Below are positions 43,604 to 54,945 of a stretch of DNA of 64,000 nucleotides, in pieces. A model generated the notes under the pieces. That model was not told the DNA's origin and did no database searches. It worked only from the letters and a program-made list of their open reading frames with translations. Origin of the DNA: Cerioporus squamosus (lineage: Eukaryota; Basidiomycota; Agaricomycetes; Polyporales; Polyporaceae); contig JABYQS010000172.1 in the NCBI GenBank assembly GCA_022592435.1, forward strand, positions 1-64,000, read 5' to 3'. A program made the position numbers and the translations under genes. Position 1 is the first letter of the stretch. Each line of letters starts with the position of its first letter.

Positions 43604-45690
43604 CTACCCATCTCGGTGTTCGACATACACCTCCCCCACGAGGACCGCACACCCCACGAGCATCGCGACGAACGAGATCGGCGCATTCACCAGCGCAAAC
43701 TGCTGCCCGCGCACGTGGATGCCCTTCTGGCGCAGGATCTGCCGCCACAGCAGCCCCGCGAGCGACGCCGAGAACGTCAGCGTGAACGCGCCAAAGTTCG
43801 ACCCCAGGGCGAGCGCGTACAGTGCGCCGTCTCTCGTCCGCGCGTCCACCCCTCCTGCATCGGACCAGAGCTGGAGCACACGGGCGAGAAGGATCGTCGC
43901 GCCGATGTTGGTGCCGCAGAACTGCGTGATAAGCGCGCCCCGCGGTCAGTGCGAGTGCGGGAAGGCTGGCAATTGGGAGAGGACTCACGTTGCAGAACAG
44001 GCAGGAGAGCAGACCCATCCCGCCCACGGCGCCGAGGACGCTCGTACGCGCGACCCAGGCGGCCCACCAGTGCGCGAACAGTTCGACCCAGCCCAGCGTG
44101 GAGAGACCCTGCACGAGGATGAACATGAGAAAGGCGAACGGGAGCAGGGCGACTGGCAGTCGCTCCATGATGTGCGTCACTGTCGGAAATGTCTTCGTGA
44201 TGCGCGTCACGGCGGGCGAAATGAGAGTCAACAGGGTGAGTGGAGGAGCTGGTGTCGCCTTGAGAGAAATAGGGAGGGATACGGCAGACGGCGTGGGGGC
44301 GCGCGAGCTCAGCTCCTGTAGCTCGTGCTGCTCTTGGTGGATTCCCGTATGTGTTTGCATCTGGGGCTCTGCTAGAGGTATTGAGCTTGCGCTGTCTCCT
44401 TGGGGGAATGTGTCTGGGCTCGGGTCGCTAGCGCGGGGCTTCATACGATGCGTCGTCCAGTCGTAGTGGAGATCCCGGAGCAGCATGATCATCGCAGGGG
44501 GCACGGTGACCTCCCACACGGGCACGCCGATAGTGCTCACGCCCACGAGGACGGCGAGCGTGACGAGCAGCAGAACACTGCCAAAGATCGCGCCTCGCTT
44601 GTCCACGAGCGTGGCACGGACCTCGGCTTGGCTGAGTCCAATGTCAATTTGCTTCGGGATTAGAGGCGGTTGAGAGAGTTGAGCAGAGCGGGAACGGAAC
44701 AGGAACAGGAGGAGAGGAAAGACGCAGGCGGAGGCGGCGAGGAACGGCAGAATGACGTGTGCGGCATAGGAGAGGAAAGAAACCGAGAATGCGCCGGACA
44801 GGACTAGGTTAGTCGGATTAGACGAGACGAGCACAACAGAAGCTATCGAGGCGTCAGACAAGGTCAGCCTCACAAGCGCGTGAGCGGCGCACCCATGTTC
44901 GCAGCGGCGAACTGCGAAAATATCCACGCGGTAGGCGGAGTGATGCTACATGTTTGGTCAGTGATCATTGTCACTGGACATACCGGACCATCGCTCACCC
45001 AGCAACTCTAGTGAAGTACGCCAAGAAAGCTGTTCCAGAGAGGATTACTGGATCCTAGAGGCGAGCGTTAGTCAGACATGCAGATCAGCAGACGTACTCA
45101 CGTTGCCAACGATGACTCCACAGAGAAGGAAGAACAGGTAGAGATATGTGAACAGCTTCGGGCCTGACGAGCCTCCTTTGCTCGCGACCCAGAAGGCGAG
45201 GTACCGGAAGAGACCCGTCGCGTCCAGTGATATGGAGATATAAGCCTGGTGTTCATATGTCACCGACACTCGTCACGAGGCCATGCGAGGGAGAGCTCAC
45301 GAGCGAGATGAATAGTGCCATGATGTTCAGCGGCTGTATTCCGCCCGTCCCCACGATGCCATCTCGGAGCGTCCTCCCGTTGAACCCGCCCGCGGCCAGA
45401 AGCAAGAGGACGGACACGAGCGGGACGGTGATAAAGTTGAGGTGGATATGTCGTGTCTTCAGCGGTGTGCTGCTATAAGGAACGATGCGGAGGGTCACCA
45501 ATGCATGGTAGACGATATGCAGTAAGACGATGGGTATGGGAATCCGGAGAGGGAGTATCACTGCGATATCTGCGAGACGTAGCGTTGGGTGAATTCAGCG
45601 ATGAGAGGAAAGTGCAGTACGAACTTGAGAGAAAGAACAAAATCAGAGTCAGAATCGCCTGCCAGCTCCCGACCGATGAGTTTGTGTCGT
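43604..45690 (-). CDS. ArsB/CitM-type (ion transporter superfamily) permease
   Basis: Multi-pass membrane transporter. In order: a first membrane helix near 45,680-45,630 (SSVGSWQAILTLILFFL), LPLRIPIPIVLLH, GIVGTGGIQPLNIMALFISL, AYISISLDATGLFRYLAFWV, FFLLCGVIVGNDPVILSGTA, FLAYFTRVAG, TAWIFSQFAAANM, VVLVSSNPTNLVLSGAF, a long Ser/Pro-rich cytoplasmic loop, HIMERLPVALLPFAFLMFIL, LGAVGGMGLLSCLFCN, NIGATILLARVLQLW and ALYALALGSNFGAFTLTFSA. The SSNPTNL and SNFGAF motifs fit the arsenical-pump/citrate family. Stop at 43604. No ATG was found in the frame of the first helix, so the 5' exon is unresolved. Substrate (arsenite, dicarboxylate or other) cannot be decided. Confidence 0.75.
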
Positions 45691-46287
45691 CGTCCGTACT
45701 TGGTCCGTGGAGATAACACCCATGATGCTCCTAGAGGTTCTTCGCTAGACGTTCCTGGAATCCTGCGCTCGTCGTGCGTTTGCGAGCTTGATGAGAAGAT
45801 GAGATAGACTGATGCTGCAGCCAGTGATGGCCGTGCTGGTTGAAGTCGTGGAAACATGCGCGAAACGTGGGCAGGGATGATGATGCATATCAGGAGGAGG
45901 CAAACCGCTCGCCAAATTGCAACGAGCTGGGGCGTGACGTCACAACCTCCATATCGGGCGAAATCCCAAGCACGGCCAATCTCCAGCCACAGGCGCGTTA
46001 TTTGGTTCTGTGTAAGGTGTCCTTCACCGGTGTCACTGGTCGAGCTCGCCCACATCCCAACATGTGCTTATGAGCCCGGAAACATATGCCCATAAGTACG
46101 CGAACACATTATGTACGTACAGATCACAAGGACGGTTGCGCTCCTGTACGTGGGAGATACATCACTGATCAAACGGAGGAGGAAAGTGAGAAGGACAGAG
46201 AAGGAAAAACGACGAGTCGAGCGAGAAGGACAGAGAAGGGAAGACGAGGTGCTTGCCCAGGACGAACGACTCGGATCGCGGTCCATC
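45691..46287. other. Intergenic, no gene seen
   Basis: Upstream flank of the permease; the missing 5' exon or promoter may lie here. Nothing else supported. Confidence 0.3.
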
Positions 46288-46584
46288 TTACGATATATAT
46301 CTTTGGGTCCATGCGGGGCGATGAGATCGTAAGAGCACGAACAACCAATAGATGGCTCTCATGTTCTCCTGGCGCAACACACGTGCCACGAGGAGATCGT
46401 AGTGCTGGGGCGACTTGAGATATACCTCTCGAAAGAGTTGATGACGGCTGGCTGGGAGCCAGCGGCTGCAGACAAGGCAGCAGCTGAGCAGCGTTGGGTA
46501 GCACTCGAGTGGGGAAGGGAATAACATGGGGACCCAGGTGATGATATCGTCCGTCACCTCTGCCGGAAGAGAAGGGATTGGCAT
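46288..46584 (-). pseudogene. F-box fragment 6
   Basis: A 98-codon frame starting MPIPSLPAEVTDDIITWVP and containing LLSCCLVCSRWLPASRHQLF and FREVYLKSPQHYDLLVARVL is an F-box-like N-terminus of the kind usually followed by several hundred residues. It stops at 46288 after YWLFVLLRSHRPAWTQRYIS, with no leucine-rich continuation found downstream in other frames. Likely a truncated copy, less likely a short expressed protein. Confidence 0.6.
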
Positions 46585-49500
46585 CTCGACCCTGTCTCAT
46601 CCAGTCAATAGCGCGTCCAGGGGAAAGAGATATGGCATACTTTACTTTTAAACCAGGAGAGCTAAAGAGGGAGAGGGTAGACTGGTGACGGCGCAGAGCA
46701 AGGAGGACTGTATGTGCCAGCGGGCGCGGATGCGCTATCGATCTCACGAAAGCGCCTGGTTCGCACGAAAGCTGTTGTCGATGGGGCCGGTCCCTGATGA
46801 TCGGCGCTCGAGTGAACCGCAACGTGCCTGTCCAGAGCGATTTGGTGATTCGTTCAGGGCTCTCAGATCTGAATGCGAGACAGCCGCCACAACAAACGGA
46901 AGATGAGGAGACGATGATGTCCTCTCTGGCAGACTGAGAGGCAGGGTCGGCGACCGCGCGCAGATGCTCGTCACCGTTCTTAGCCGTTCTTCCAAGGATA
47001 GGTCTCCGGGTACTCTACACCAAAGCAAGTTGATTGTCAGTCATTCGCAGCGACACGACGGGAGACATAGCGCCTGCTCACCCTTACGCACCTCCGACAA
47101 TGCACGCTCTCCGCGATGCTGCCGAGGAGACTCAGAACGTCCGCAAATTCGTTCAGTGGGTATGACTGGCGCTGCCATGACTGCGAGTCGCGATACAGTA
47201 GACGTAGCGCGGAGGACGCTGCGTCGGGGTCTGCCTATGAACGAGGCGTCGCTTGCGGGCGTCACCGGAGTATTACTAGTGCTTCGTAATAACGGCGGTT
47301 TCATACAGAGAGGACAAAAACTATGTGCTCACGGGGGCGAGCGACGTATGCCAATCATGGTGGCTCGTAGGGGAATCGGGATCTTGATCCACGTAGTAAT
47401 GCGGCGAGGGCGTTGACCAACCCTCATACTTACCTTCGACTTCCCGGTCGAAGCTCTGCTGTATTGTCGTCAATGCAAAAGTCAAATGGCAACAGCATAA
47501 AACTGGCACTGCCAACATACCTGCAGGATCTGCACGGGCAAGGAGGAACCGATTCGGACAGTCGGATGTAGGATCCCTTGACTGCATGCAAGTCGGAACT
47601 TGCCCGAGCATTGTCCAGGACACGCCGCAATGAGAGTATAGTCCTATAGACTGGCTTGGAATCCTAATACCAGGACGTAGGCGTCCTCTTCAACCCAAGA
47701 CATGGTATGAAGAGGTAAGTACGAGTAACTGAAGTAGCTGGCATTGCGAGCCTAGCGCCTAGACGCGTCGCGACGCGTACACAATGCCAAACAACGCGTC
47801 GCGCGCTACCGCCCGAAATTGTCTATGTACATACGCCAGCTTGGCCAGGACGTTCTTGCAGCTCTCTTTTCCGCCTTGTGGTGACGTCAACTCGACAGAC
47901 TCGTCACACGCGAGCACCGTATACAAGCTACCAGTCCTGTACCTGAGGTTCTCTTCTCTTTCAGCCGCACTTCCACCATTCACTCTCCCATTCCCCTCGC
48001 TCATTCTCAGCAATGCTCGCGCACACAGTCGTCCCAGCGCACGCAATCTCGTCCCTGAAATCACGACCAGTACCAGGAACTCTTGTCCAACACGACTCAG
48101 CAGATGGGTGCAGCGGACATTCGGTGTTGATTCGGTGCGCATATACCGCTGTAAGTTCTCCTTTGCGACTCATCACTCGAGCAATGCGCATGTACTCCAT
48201 CTTAGTGAACCCAAACCGCTACAGCAAGCCTTCCGGTCGTTCACAATAGCATATACACCAAATTCCAAGCCTCTCGCTGTCACGAAAGGCTGTGCAGACG
48301 TGTACGTCGCAAGCAAATCAGATAGCCTTCACGATGGCTTGCTCATCCCAGGAAGGTGCGTCACTCTCAGGGGAATATTCACGCTTACAGAATGCAAAGT
48401 CTGCATGATCTGCAGGGCGGTTCTGCGCTGCGAACGTCTTATATGTGCCCCTCCTGGATGTTGAAAGCGGTGATAGGTGCGTACCTTTCCACACTACTAG
48501 TGTGAGTTGGTGACCTCAACCCTCCCCTTCACCTGTAATCGAAGATTAGATATTCATCGAGGACCTGGAAGCAACGTGGTTCATAACACCGACCTTCGAC
48601 ATCGAGCTACGGCTTGCTGTTCGGTGTTCCGTGGGTACTGCGATACGACACGAACGATCTGGGGTTTCGCTGATACATTCTCGATGGCGACCAAGTGGCT
48701 ATCGGCCCTGTTCCAAGCCCTTCCGCCTTGGCGACGGGACGCATTTCACACGTTGAGCGACTCAAGATCATCGCGCGCAGTCAAACATTTACTCACGTCG
48801 AACTTCCTGTGGTGAGGGTAAGCAGTGGATGCTCCCGGCGTCGCTGCACCTGTGGCTTCGGAGCCATGGTCTGTCCGGACTCCGGTGAGCCTTATCACCT
48901 TCAGAAGCGCGACGCGTATCCGCAGTGTGACTGACGACTCGCCGTAGCGTCCATACTGTACAGTAGCATGGAATTGTGGAGGACGAGCGACTTGGCCAGG
49001 GAAAAGAGACGGATCCGGAAGCAAATCACAAGGACGAGCCGGGCCATAGCCGACAGTCCGAAAAGGGAAGGTTGATATGAGTATGACGACATACTCTCCT
49101 TGCGACCGCGACCAGCGTGACTCGCCATAACCCCTCTCTTGACCTCCTAGACCCGCCAAAGACGGGGCATGTGCATGATGAGATCGGGTCTGTGGGCACT
49201 GGGCGAGACATAGGCGGCGGACGACGGTGCACGAGAAGTAGTGACAGAGCGTGGGCGCGAGCCGGGGCTATTCGGACTGGAGGTGCGTTCTGGCCTTGCT
49301 TGCGGCCGAGACGGAGGAGAGGCGGAAGGAGAGCGGGCGGGACAAGCAGCACGACGGGAGCACGGAACCCGGACGGTTTCCTTTCTCGCTTGCGTGCGGG
49401 GTGCCACAGTGGGGAAGAGCGGGGGAACATTCACATGTCACGCCCGCGTCCTCCTACCCCGCACTGCGACTGTGAGTCCTCCCGTCACGCTCTCCTCCAT

Positions 49501-49930
49501 CACCGGCTCGAGCCCCTCCTCGGCGCACTATAACATGTCGCACCGATCTAGTTCTGCCCCGTTCTCCTCTCGATCCCGCCATCCCACCCGCGCACACACC
49601 CCACAACGCGTCTCGCCATCCACAACACCGAGCGATACTCCTACATCCTCCTCGACGTCAACGCGCCTCAAACACCCTGGTTCATTCAAGAGTTATTGAC
49701 GCAGGTGAGTACGCGCGCGCCCGCATCGCAGACGCCATCATTTGCGAAACGTACGATGTGGACGCTCACTGCTTTCCTCCGCCGGTCATGTCACCTCAGC
49801 CTCATCCGCTGCTCTCGCCGAGGAACGCGCCTCGCTACTACCAAGATCTACCAAGCCAATTCCCATCTCCACTTAGGCCACTACACCAATCTCGGGCAGC
49901 CCACGCTCCCCTCGTCGTACCAGTACCACC
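46585..49930. other. 3.3 kb without a supported gene
   Basis: Many short frames, none with convincing motifs and matching splice sites. A minus-strand stretch at about 47,870-47,760 (NVLAKLAYVHRQFRAVARDA) vaguely resembles F-box-associated sequence and may be another relic. TACTGTACAGTA at about 48954-48965 resembles the ends of the inverted-repeat elements but has no partner that I could find. The last 400 bases are probably the promoter and 5' UTR of the carrier gene. Confidence 0.35.
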
Positions 49931-51833
49931 ATGTCCCGTGCCGCCGAGAAGAAACCGGTTGGATTTGCGACCCAGCTGACCGCTGGAGGCCTTGCAGGGG
50001 CGATGGAGGCGGTGCGTGGCTTGCCTATACGTTCGTGATGCCCTCGCTGACCATGGCCGTCCTGATGCCTTCTCCTGCGCTCTTGTCCCGCGGACTGTCA
50101 CTGGCTTCCGCCCCTGTAGCTATGCTGCCAACCATTAGACACCATCAAGGTCCGAATGCAGCTGTCCAAATCTGGACGGGCACCAGGGGTGAGTTCCACT
50201 TTTGCTGTAGATGTCTGCCACACCACCACCCTCTCCGGGCTCCCCTCCTGCACCATGCTGCAAACATAAGATACTCGTACACACTCCATTACTATCACGG
50301 GAGCCATGTTTGCCCTGTAGCATGACATTGCAGGCCCTGCCCGAACCCTCAGCTCGCTGTGGCATCGCTCATGGCCATCCTGTTCTCGTCGAACATGCTT
50401 CGGAGATGACAGTTCGTGCCTGTCAGGCGGCCCAGGTCACCCGAAGGCATCTCGGAATACTGTCGGGGGCTGAGGTGGAGGTAGAACGGAAGACCGCTCT
50501 CCGCGTACGCTGTGCGCGTTCGCGGATACGACGCGTTTCCGCCGGGACTCGAGCTGAGATACCTGTGTTCGCCTGCTCATACAGGCTCATACCGACTGTT
50601 ATGTGCGTTTGAAATGCGCAAGCGCGCGCGCGCGTCCCATTGCATACGCCTGCGCAGTCCGGCAGTGTGCGACCCTTTCCGCGTAACCGCTTCGTTGCTT
50701 CCACCCGCTCGCTCTCTCTCCAGCTTTTTTTGCTTGGTACTCACACGCCAATGCTCGCACACAGACGAAGCCGCGCGGGTTCCTCGCGACTGGCGCGATG
50801 ATTGTACGGCGCGAGACGCCGCTCGCGCTCTACAAGGGCCTTGGCGCGGTGCTGTCGGGTATCGTGCCCAAGATGGCGATCCGCTTCGCGAGCTTCGAGA
50901 GGTACAAGGCTTGGCTGGCGGATAAGGAGACGGGCGTGACGGCCGTTGGGAACATCTTTCTTGGTGCGTGCTCGCTCGCTGCTCTCTTGGTACCGGTCTC
51001 TGGATGCTGACGAGGTTCCTACTTCGCGCGCCCCTGTCATCTCTCATGCTATCTCCACCGTCGGCTTCCCATTCCTCGCTCTCGGATGACCACTCACAGC
51101 CGGCCTTGGCGCGGGCGTCACGGAGGCCGTCCTCGTCGTGACCCCGATGGAAGTCGTCAAGATCCGCCTGCAGGCGCAGCAGCACTCACTCGCAGACCCG
51201 CTCGAGGCGCCAAAGTACCGCAACGCAGGCCACGCCGTGTACGCGATCGTGCGCGAGGAGGGGTTCAGCGCGCTCTACCGCGGAGTCTCGCTCACTGCCC
51301 TCAGGCAGGCGACCAACCAGGGTGCGTAAGCCCGTCGCTTGCCTTTCTTCTCTGCCTGGCTGGATCCCGAACTGACGCGCGACTTGTGCAGGTGCGAACT
51401 TCACGGCGTACCAGGAGCTGAAGAAGTTTGCGCACCGGAAGCAGCCTGAGCTCACGGACCTGCCGTCGTGGCAGCATATGCTCATCGGCCTGATCTCTGG
51501 CGCGATGGGACCGTTCTCGAACGCACCCATCGACACGATCAAGACCCGTGCGTGCACTCCCTCCTCCTTCGTTGTCGCGGTCTCGCTAACTATCCCCCCA
51601 CAGGCTTGCAGAAAGCGGAGGCTCTCCCGGGACAGACCGCGTTCCAGCGGATCGCGGCGATCGCGTCGGACATGTGGCGCCAGGAGGGCGTGCGCTCGTT
51701 CTACAAGGGCATCACCCCGCGCGTGCTCCGCGTCGCCCCGGGGCAGGCGGTCGTCTTCGCGGTGTACGAGCGCGTGCGGCGCGTCATGGAGAACCTCCAG
51801 GGCAGCAGCGAGGACAACACTTACAGCGAGTGA
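49931..51833 (+). CDS. SFC1: Mitochondrial succinate-fumarate carrier
   Basis: Inner-membrane carrier exchanging cytosolic succinate for mitochondrial fumarate, needed for growth on C2 compounds. Start MSRAAEKKPVGFATQLTAGG; exons 49931-50011, 50120-50188, 50765-50963, then about 51101, 51394 and 51604 to 51833, all in phase. Three carrier repeats show the Px[DE]xx[KR] motifs: QPLDTIKVRMQLSKSG, TPMEVVKIRLQAQQ and APIDTIKTRLQKA. The third-repeat context SGAMGPFSNAPIDTIKTR and RVLRVAPGQAVVFAVYE are characteristic of the SFC1/ACR1 subgroup. Intron 2 (50189-50764) is 576 nt and contains a GC-alternating run near 50,620. Reading frame is clean throughout. Confidence 0.9.
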
Positions 51834-53048
51834 GCTTCTGTCGTGGTTATTGTCCCTGGTTGGAGTACCTATGCCGCGGAGGAGTCTCGGAGGCGGAGAC
51901 GGCTCGTTGGCTCACATGGATTGGCTTGTATCCTCTTGTATCATACCTCTCCTTCATATCTATCTCCCGAACATTGTCTTTGTCTGTGTTTTCGCATCTC
52001 CATCGGTGACATGCCTGTCCCGCGGACGTTACCGGCGTTCATGTCGATCGATGATCTCTGGTCCGTCATCGTCAACTCCAGCAATAATCGCACCTCGCAC
52101 GTACATGTAGTAGCCTAACGATCGAGCAGACGATCAAATAAGAGGGGACAGTGTACACTAAGTAGGAGCAGACAAGCAGTGGCACGACGAGATCCGAGAA
52201 CATCCGGGGTCACTGGGGAGGGGACGGGAGGAGAGAACATCATAACTTCCATCGGGCGACCAGTCCATGGCCAGCACATTACTCAGAAGTCCGTGGGCGA
52301 GCGGTAAGGTACAATTTGACGACAACACATCCGCGCGGCGATGCATGCACGAGTAGAGGAGCTGAGGGAAGGGAGATGTGGGATGTGGTGGTACAACAAC
52401 ACGATGCAGGGATGCAGAGGAGTGAGTGCGGGAAGGCAGAGGGAGGCGAGAGGAGCGGGAGCGGGGACAATGACAGTAGAAGAGAGGGTAGGTAGATGGT
52501 GATGGTGGTGGTACAAGTGCATGCTGGCGGGGGGCAGGCTGAGATCGGGGAGGAATGCGAGGATGCAAGACGAGGACGCTAACAAGCAATGATAGAGGGC
52601 ATCAGGGTGTTTGAAGATAAAGTAGGAAGGATGGAAGATGGCCGGTATAGATACAAATGGAGCCGCTCGCGCAGGAAAGGTCGAACGGAAGAAGCAATGG
52701 CGCGCGAGCAGCTATCTAAGTAAATTGGAAGCGGAAGCGGAGGAATGGCACGAATGCAGTGCGAGACAGCGGGAATGATAATGATAATACAACCACAGGA
52801 AATTAGTCGGGGTGTACGAAGGGGCCAACTTTTGGAAGGTGGTAAGTAAGGAGATGAATGGCTCAAGATGCGGATGCAGAAGGGAAGCGGTGGGCTAGTG
52901 CAGTCCACTTGGCGAATCATGGAAGACCTGCTGCGGTCTCAGCCGCAGCGATGCAGATCGAGCTGCATGCAAGTGCCTGAGCGTAAGCTTGGAAGAGCGT
53001 CGAGACAAGAGTGAGTGGTTCTGAAGGCCGGAACAGGACGACAGCGAC
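51834..53048. other. Intergenic, probable 3' UTRs
   Basis: Spacer between the convergent carrier and the acidic-protein gene. Purine-rich with GATGGTGATGGTGGTGG-like simple sequence near 52,495-52,512. No gene seen. Confidence 0.45.
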
Positions 53049-54945
53049 CTATGATCCCTGCGAGAAGCCTGCCCGTATCCTGCGGAACCACGTTCCCGTC
53101 CCTGTTCCCGTTCCCGTGCCCGCACCCGCGCCCGCCGACGCCTCCGTCGAGATCCTCAGCGTCCCGCGGCGCGGACGTCCCTTCCCGTGGTCCGCATTGA
53201 CGTTGCCATGGACCTGTGGCGCGAAATGGACGGATTCGCTCGGCCTGGGCGGCGCGCTGAACAGAAACGCGAGCTGCGCCTGCGATACGGCGGGCGAAGG
53301 GAGGAAGAGCGGCGGGGGCGATGCCGTGGCCGAGCGCAAGTGGTCCGGATCGTCGTCCATGTGCAGCAGAGTGGTGGACGGGGGCGAGGGCGAGCCCGGG
53401 GGCGCGAGCGGGAGCGGTTTGCTCAGGCGCGGGCCAGCGTGGAAGGGCAGCGGTGACGATGCGTCCTAGGATGATGGGAGGGCAAGGTTAGCGTTATCGC
53501 CCACAGGCTGGAGTCATGAATCCTGATGTGGTTCAGAAGGATGGAGTGTATGATCAAGCAATGACCGTGCATGGGAGGATGTGGGTGGCGACGGTCATGA
53601 GAGCGCGCAATGCGGAACTAGGAAGACGAGTGTGCAGCACAGGATAAGGATAAACTCTTTCGACGGTAATGGATGGTCCCGATGTGGGGCGGACAAAAGC
53701 ACCGCGCCGACTCAGGGCCTAGCCCAACCGGAGTCCATCCAGTAGTGTAACTGCCACTGCGCTCTGAGGGCGGCAGAGAACGCGGATATGTGGCCTGACT
53801 CAGATGCCACCGGGCAGATGCCAGCGGTGAGATGACAGATTGCGGCATGGAAAGATGGGCGCGCAGCGCTCGCCCCTCGCCCCAGGAGGCAAAATACATG
53901 CACGCAAAGATGAAACACGAACTAGGATCCACGTATCCGTCCGGAGATAGTACTCACCTGCGGCCTGAAATGGATCGACCCGTCGCTATCCTGCTGGAAG
54001 TGACGCGCATGACGGTGCCAGTGGGGGTGGTGCGAGGCGGGCGTCGGGCTGTACACGCGTGGTCGTACGGCCCAGCTGTGGTGCACCGCGGGCTGCTCCG
54101 GGGACGCGAGCTGCTCGGAGTCCGTGTCGCTCTCGCTCTCGGCGTCCTCTGCGTCCTGATCGGGGTTGAGCTCCGACTGCGGCTCCTCCTCGTCTTCCTC
54201 GCTGAAGGGCGACAGCGGACGGAGCCGGCTGAACCGCCTCCAGGTATAGGAGCCAGGGATAGCGCTTGCGCCCGCGTCCTCCAGCTCCACAGCCTGGGCA
54301 TAACACAGATCCGCGAACGCGTCGAAGGGCGACTGGAGGAGCTGGTTGTCCAGTGCTGCGAGCGCAGCCGCGTCGAAGTGCATGAACCAGGGCGAGCTGC
54401 AGTCGAACGACGATGCGTTCGTGGGCGCAGGTGAAGGGGACGATTTGGGCTGGGAGAAGAAGGGATCGATGGGGGACGGATCGAACTCCTCATGCTCGTT
54501 GAGGGTCGAATCGTCGCTATCGCTGTCGTCGCTGTCCACATCGGCGTTATCCCAGAGGAAGCTGCGCCCGTCGTCCTGCTCTTGCGGCTGCAGTCGGTGC
54601 TGCTCTTCTATCGGGGCGTCCTCGACCAGCACGCTGATTTCCGAGAGCTGCGGCAGTTTCGACTGTATCGACATCGCGTCTTCCTCCTCCCCCTCTGACT
54701 CGCTGCTGGACATCGAGAGGATGCTGCTCCGACGGCGCCTCCTCCGGTCGACGGGGCTCGAAGGGAGAGACATGCGGAAGATAGTGGAGGGCGGAGAGGT
54801 GCACTTGAGGTCGTCAAACGTGATAGGGCTCTCCACGAGCCAGTCTGGGACGAGCTGGTGTGCGAGAGCAGCCTTTTGAGGGAGGGAATGATAACACGGA
54901 CATGTGGGAACTCACCTCCGTCGGCCTGAAAGATCCCTTCGACAT
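53049..54945 (-). CDS. Unknown acidic, serine-rich protein
   Basis: Three exons: 54945-54916 (MSKGSFRPTE), 54872 to about 53958, and about 53468-53049, joined in phase 0; the last intron is about 490 nt. The product is roughly 450 residues. Visible features are a basic patch (VDRRRRRRSSILSMSSSESE), very acidic stretches (DVDSDDSDSDDSTLNEHEEF, EEDEEEPQSELNPDQDAEDA), a hydrophobic middle (FMHFDAAALAALDNQLL), a His-rich segment (HHPHWHRHARHFQQ) and a GA/GT dipeptide repeat near the end (AGAGAGTGTGTGTGTW). No membrane span or signal peptide. Family not recognised; composition suggests a disordered nuclear or regulatory protein. Confidence 0.65.

Noticed and set aside
47759..48142. Minus-strand frame with NVLAKLAYVHRQFRAVARDA, resembling F-box-associated sequence
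   Set aside because: No F-box core and no continuation; similarity is too short to call.
48954..48965. TACTGTACAGTA, like the ends of the inverted-repeat elements
   Set aside because: It is a short palindrome without a second end in the neighbourhood.
53832..54879. Long plus-strand frames opposite the acidic protein gene
   Set aside because: Antisense of acidic Ser/Asp codons gives open frames automatically; the minus frame has consistent splice phases.
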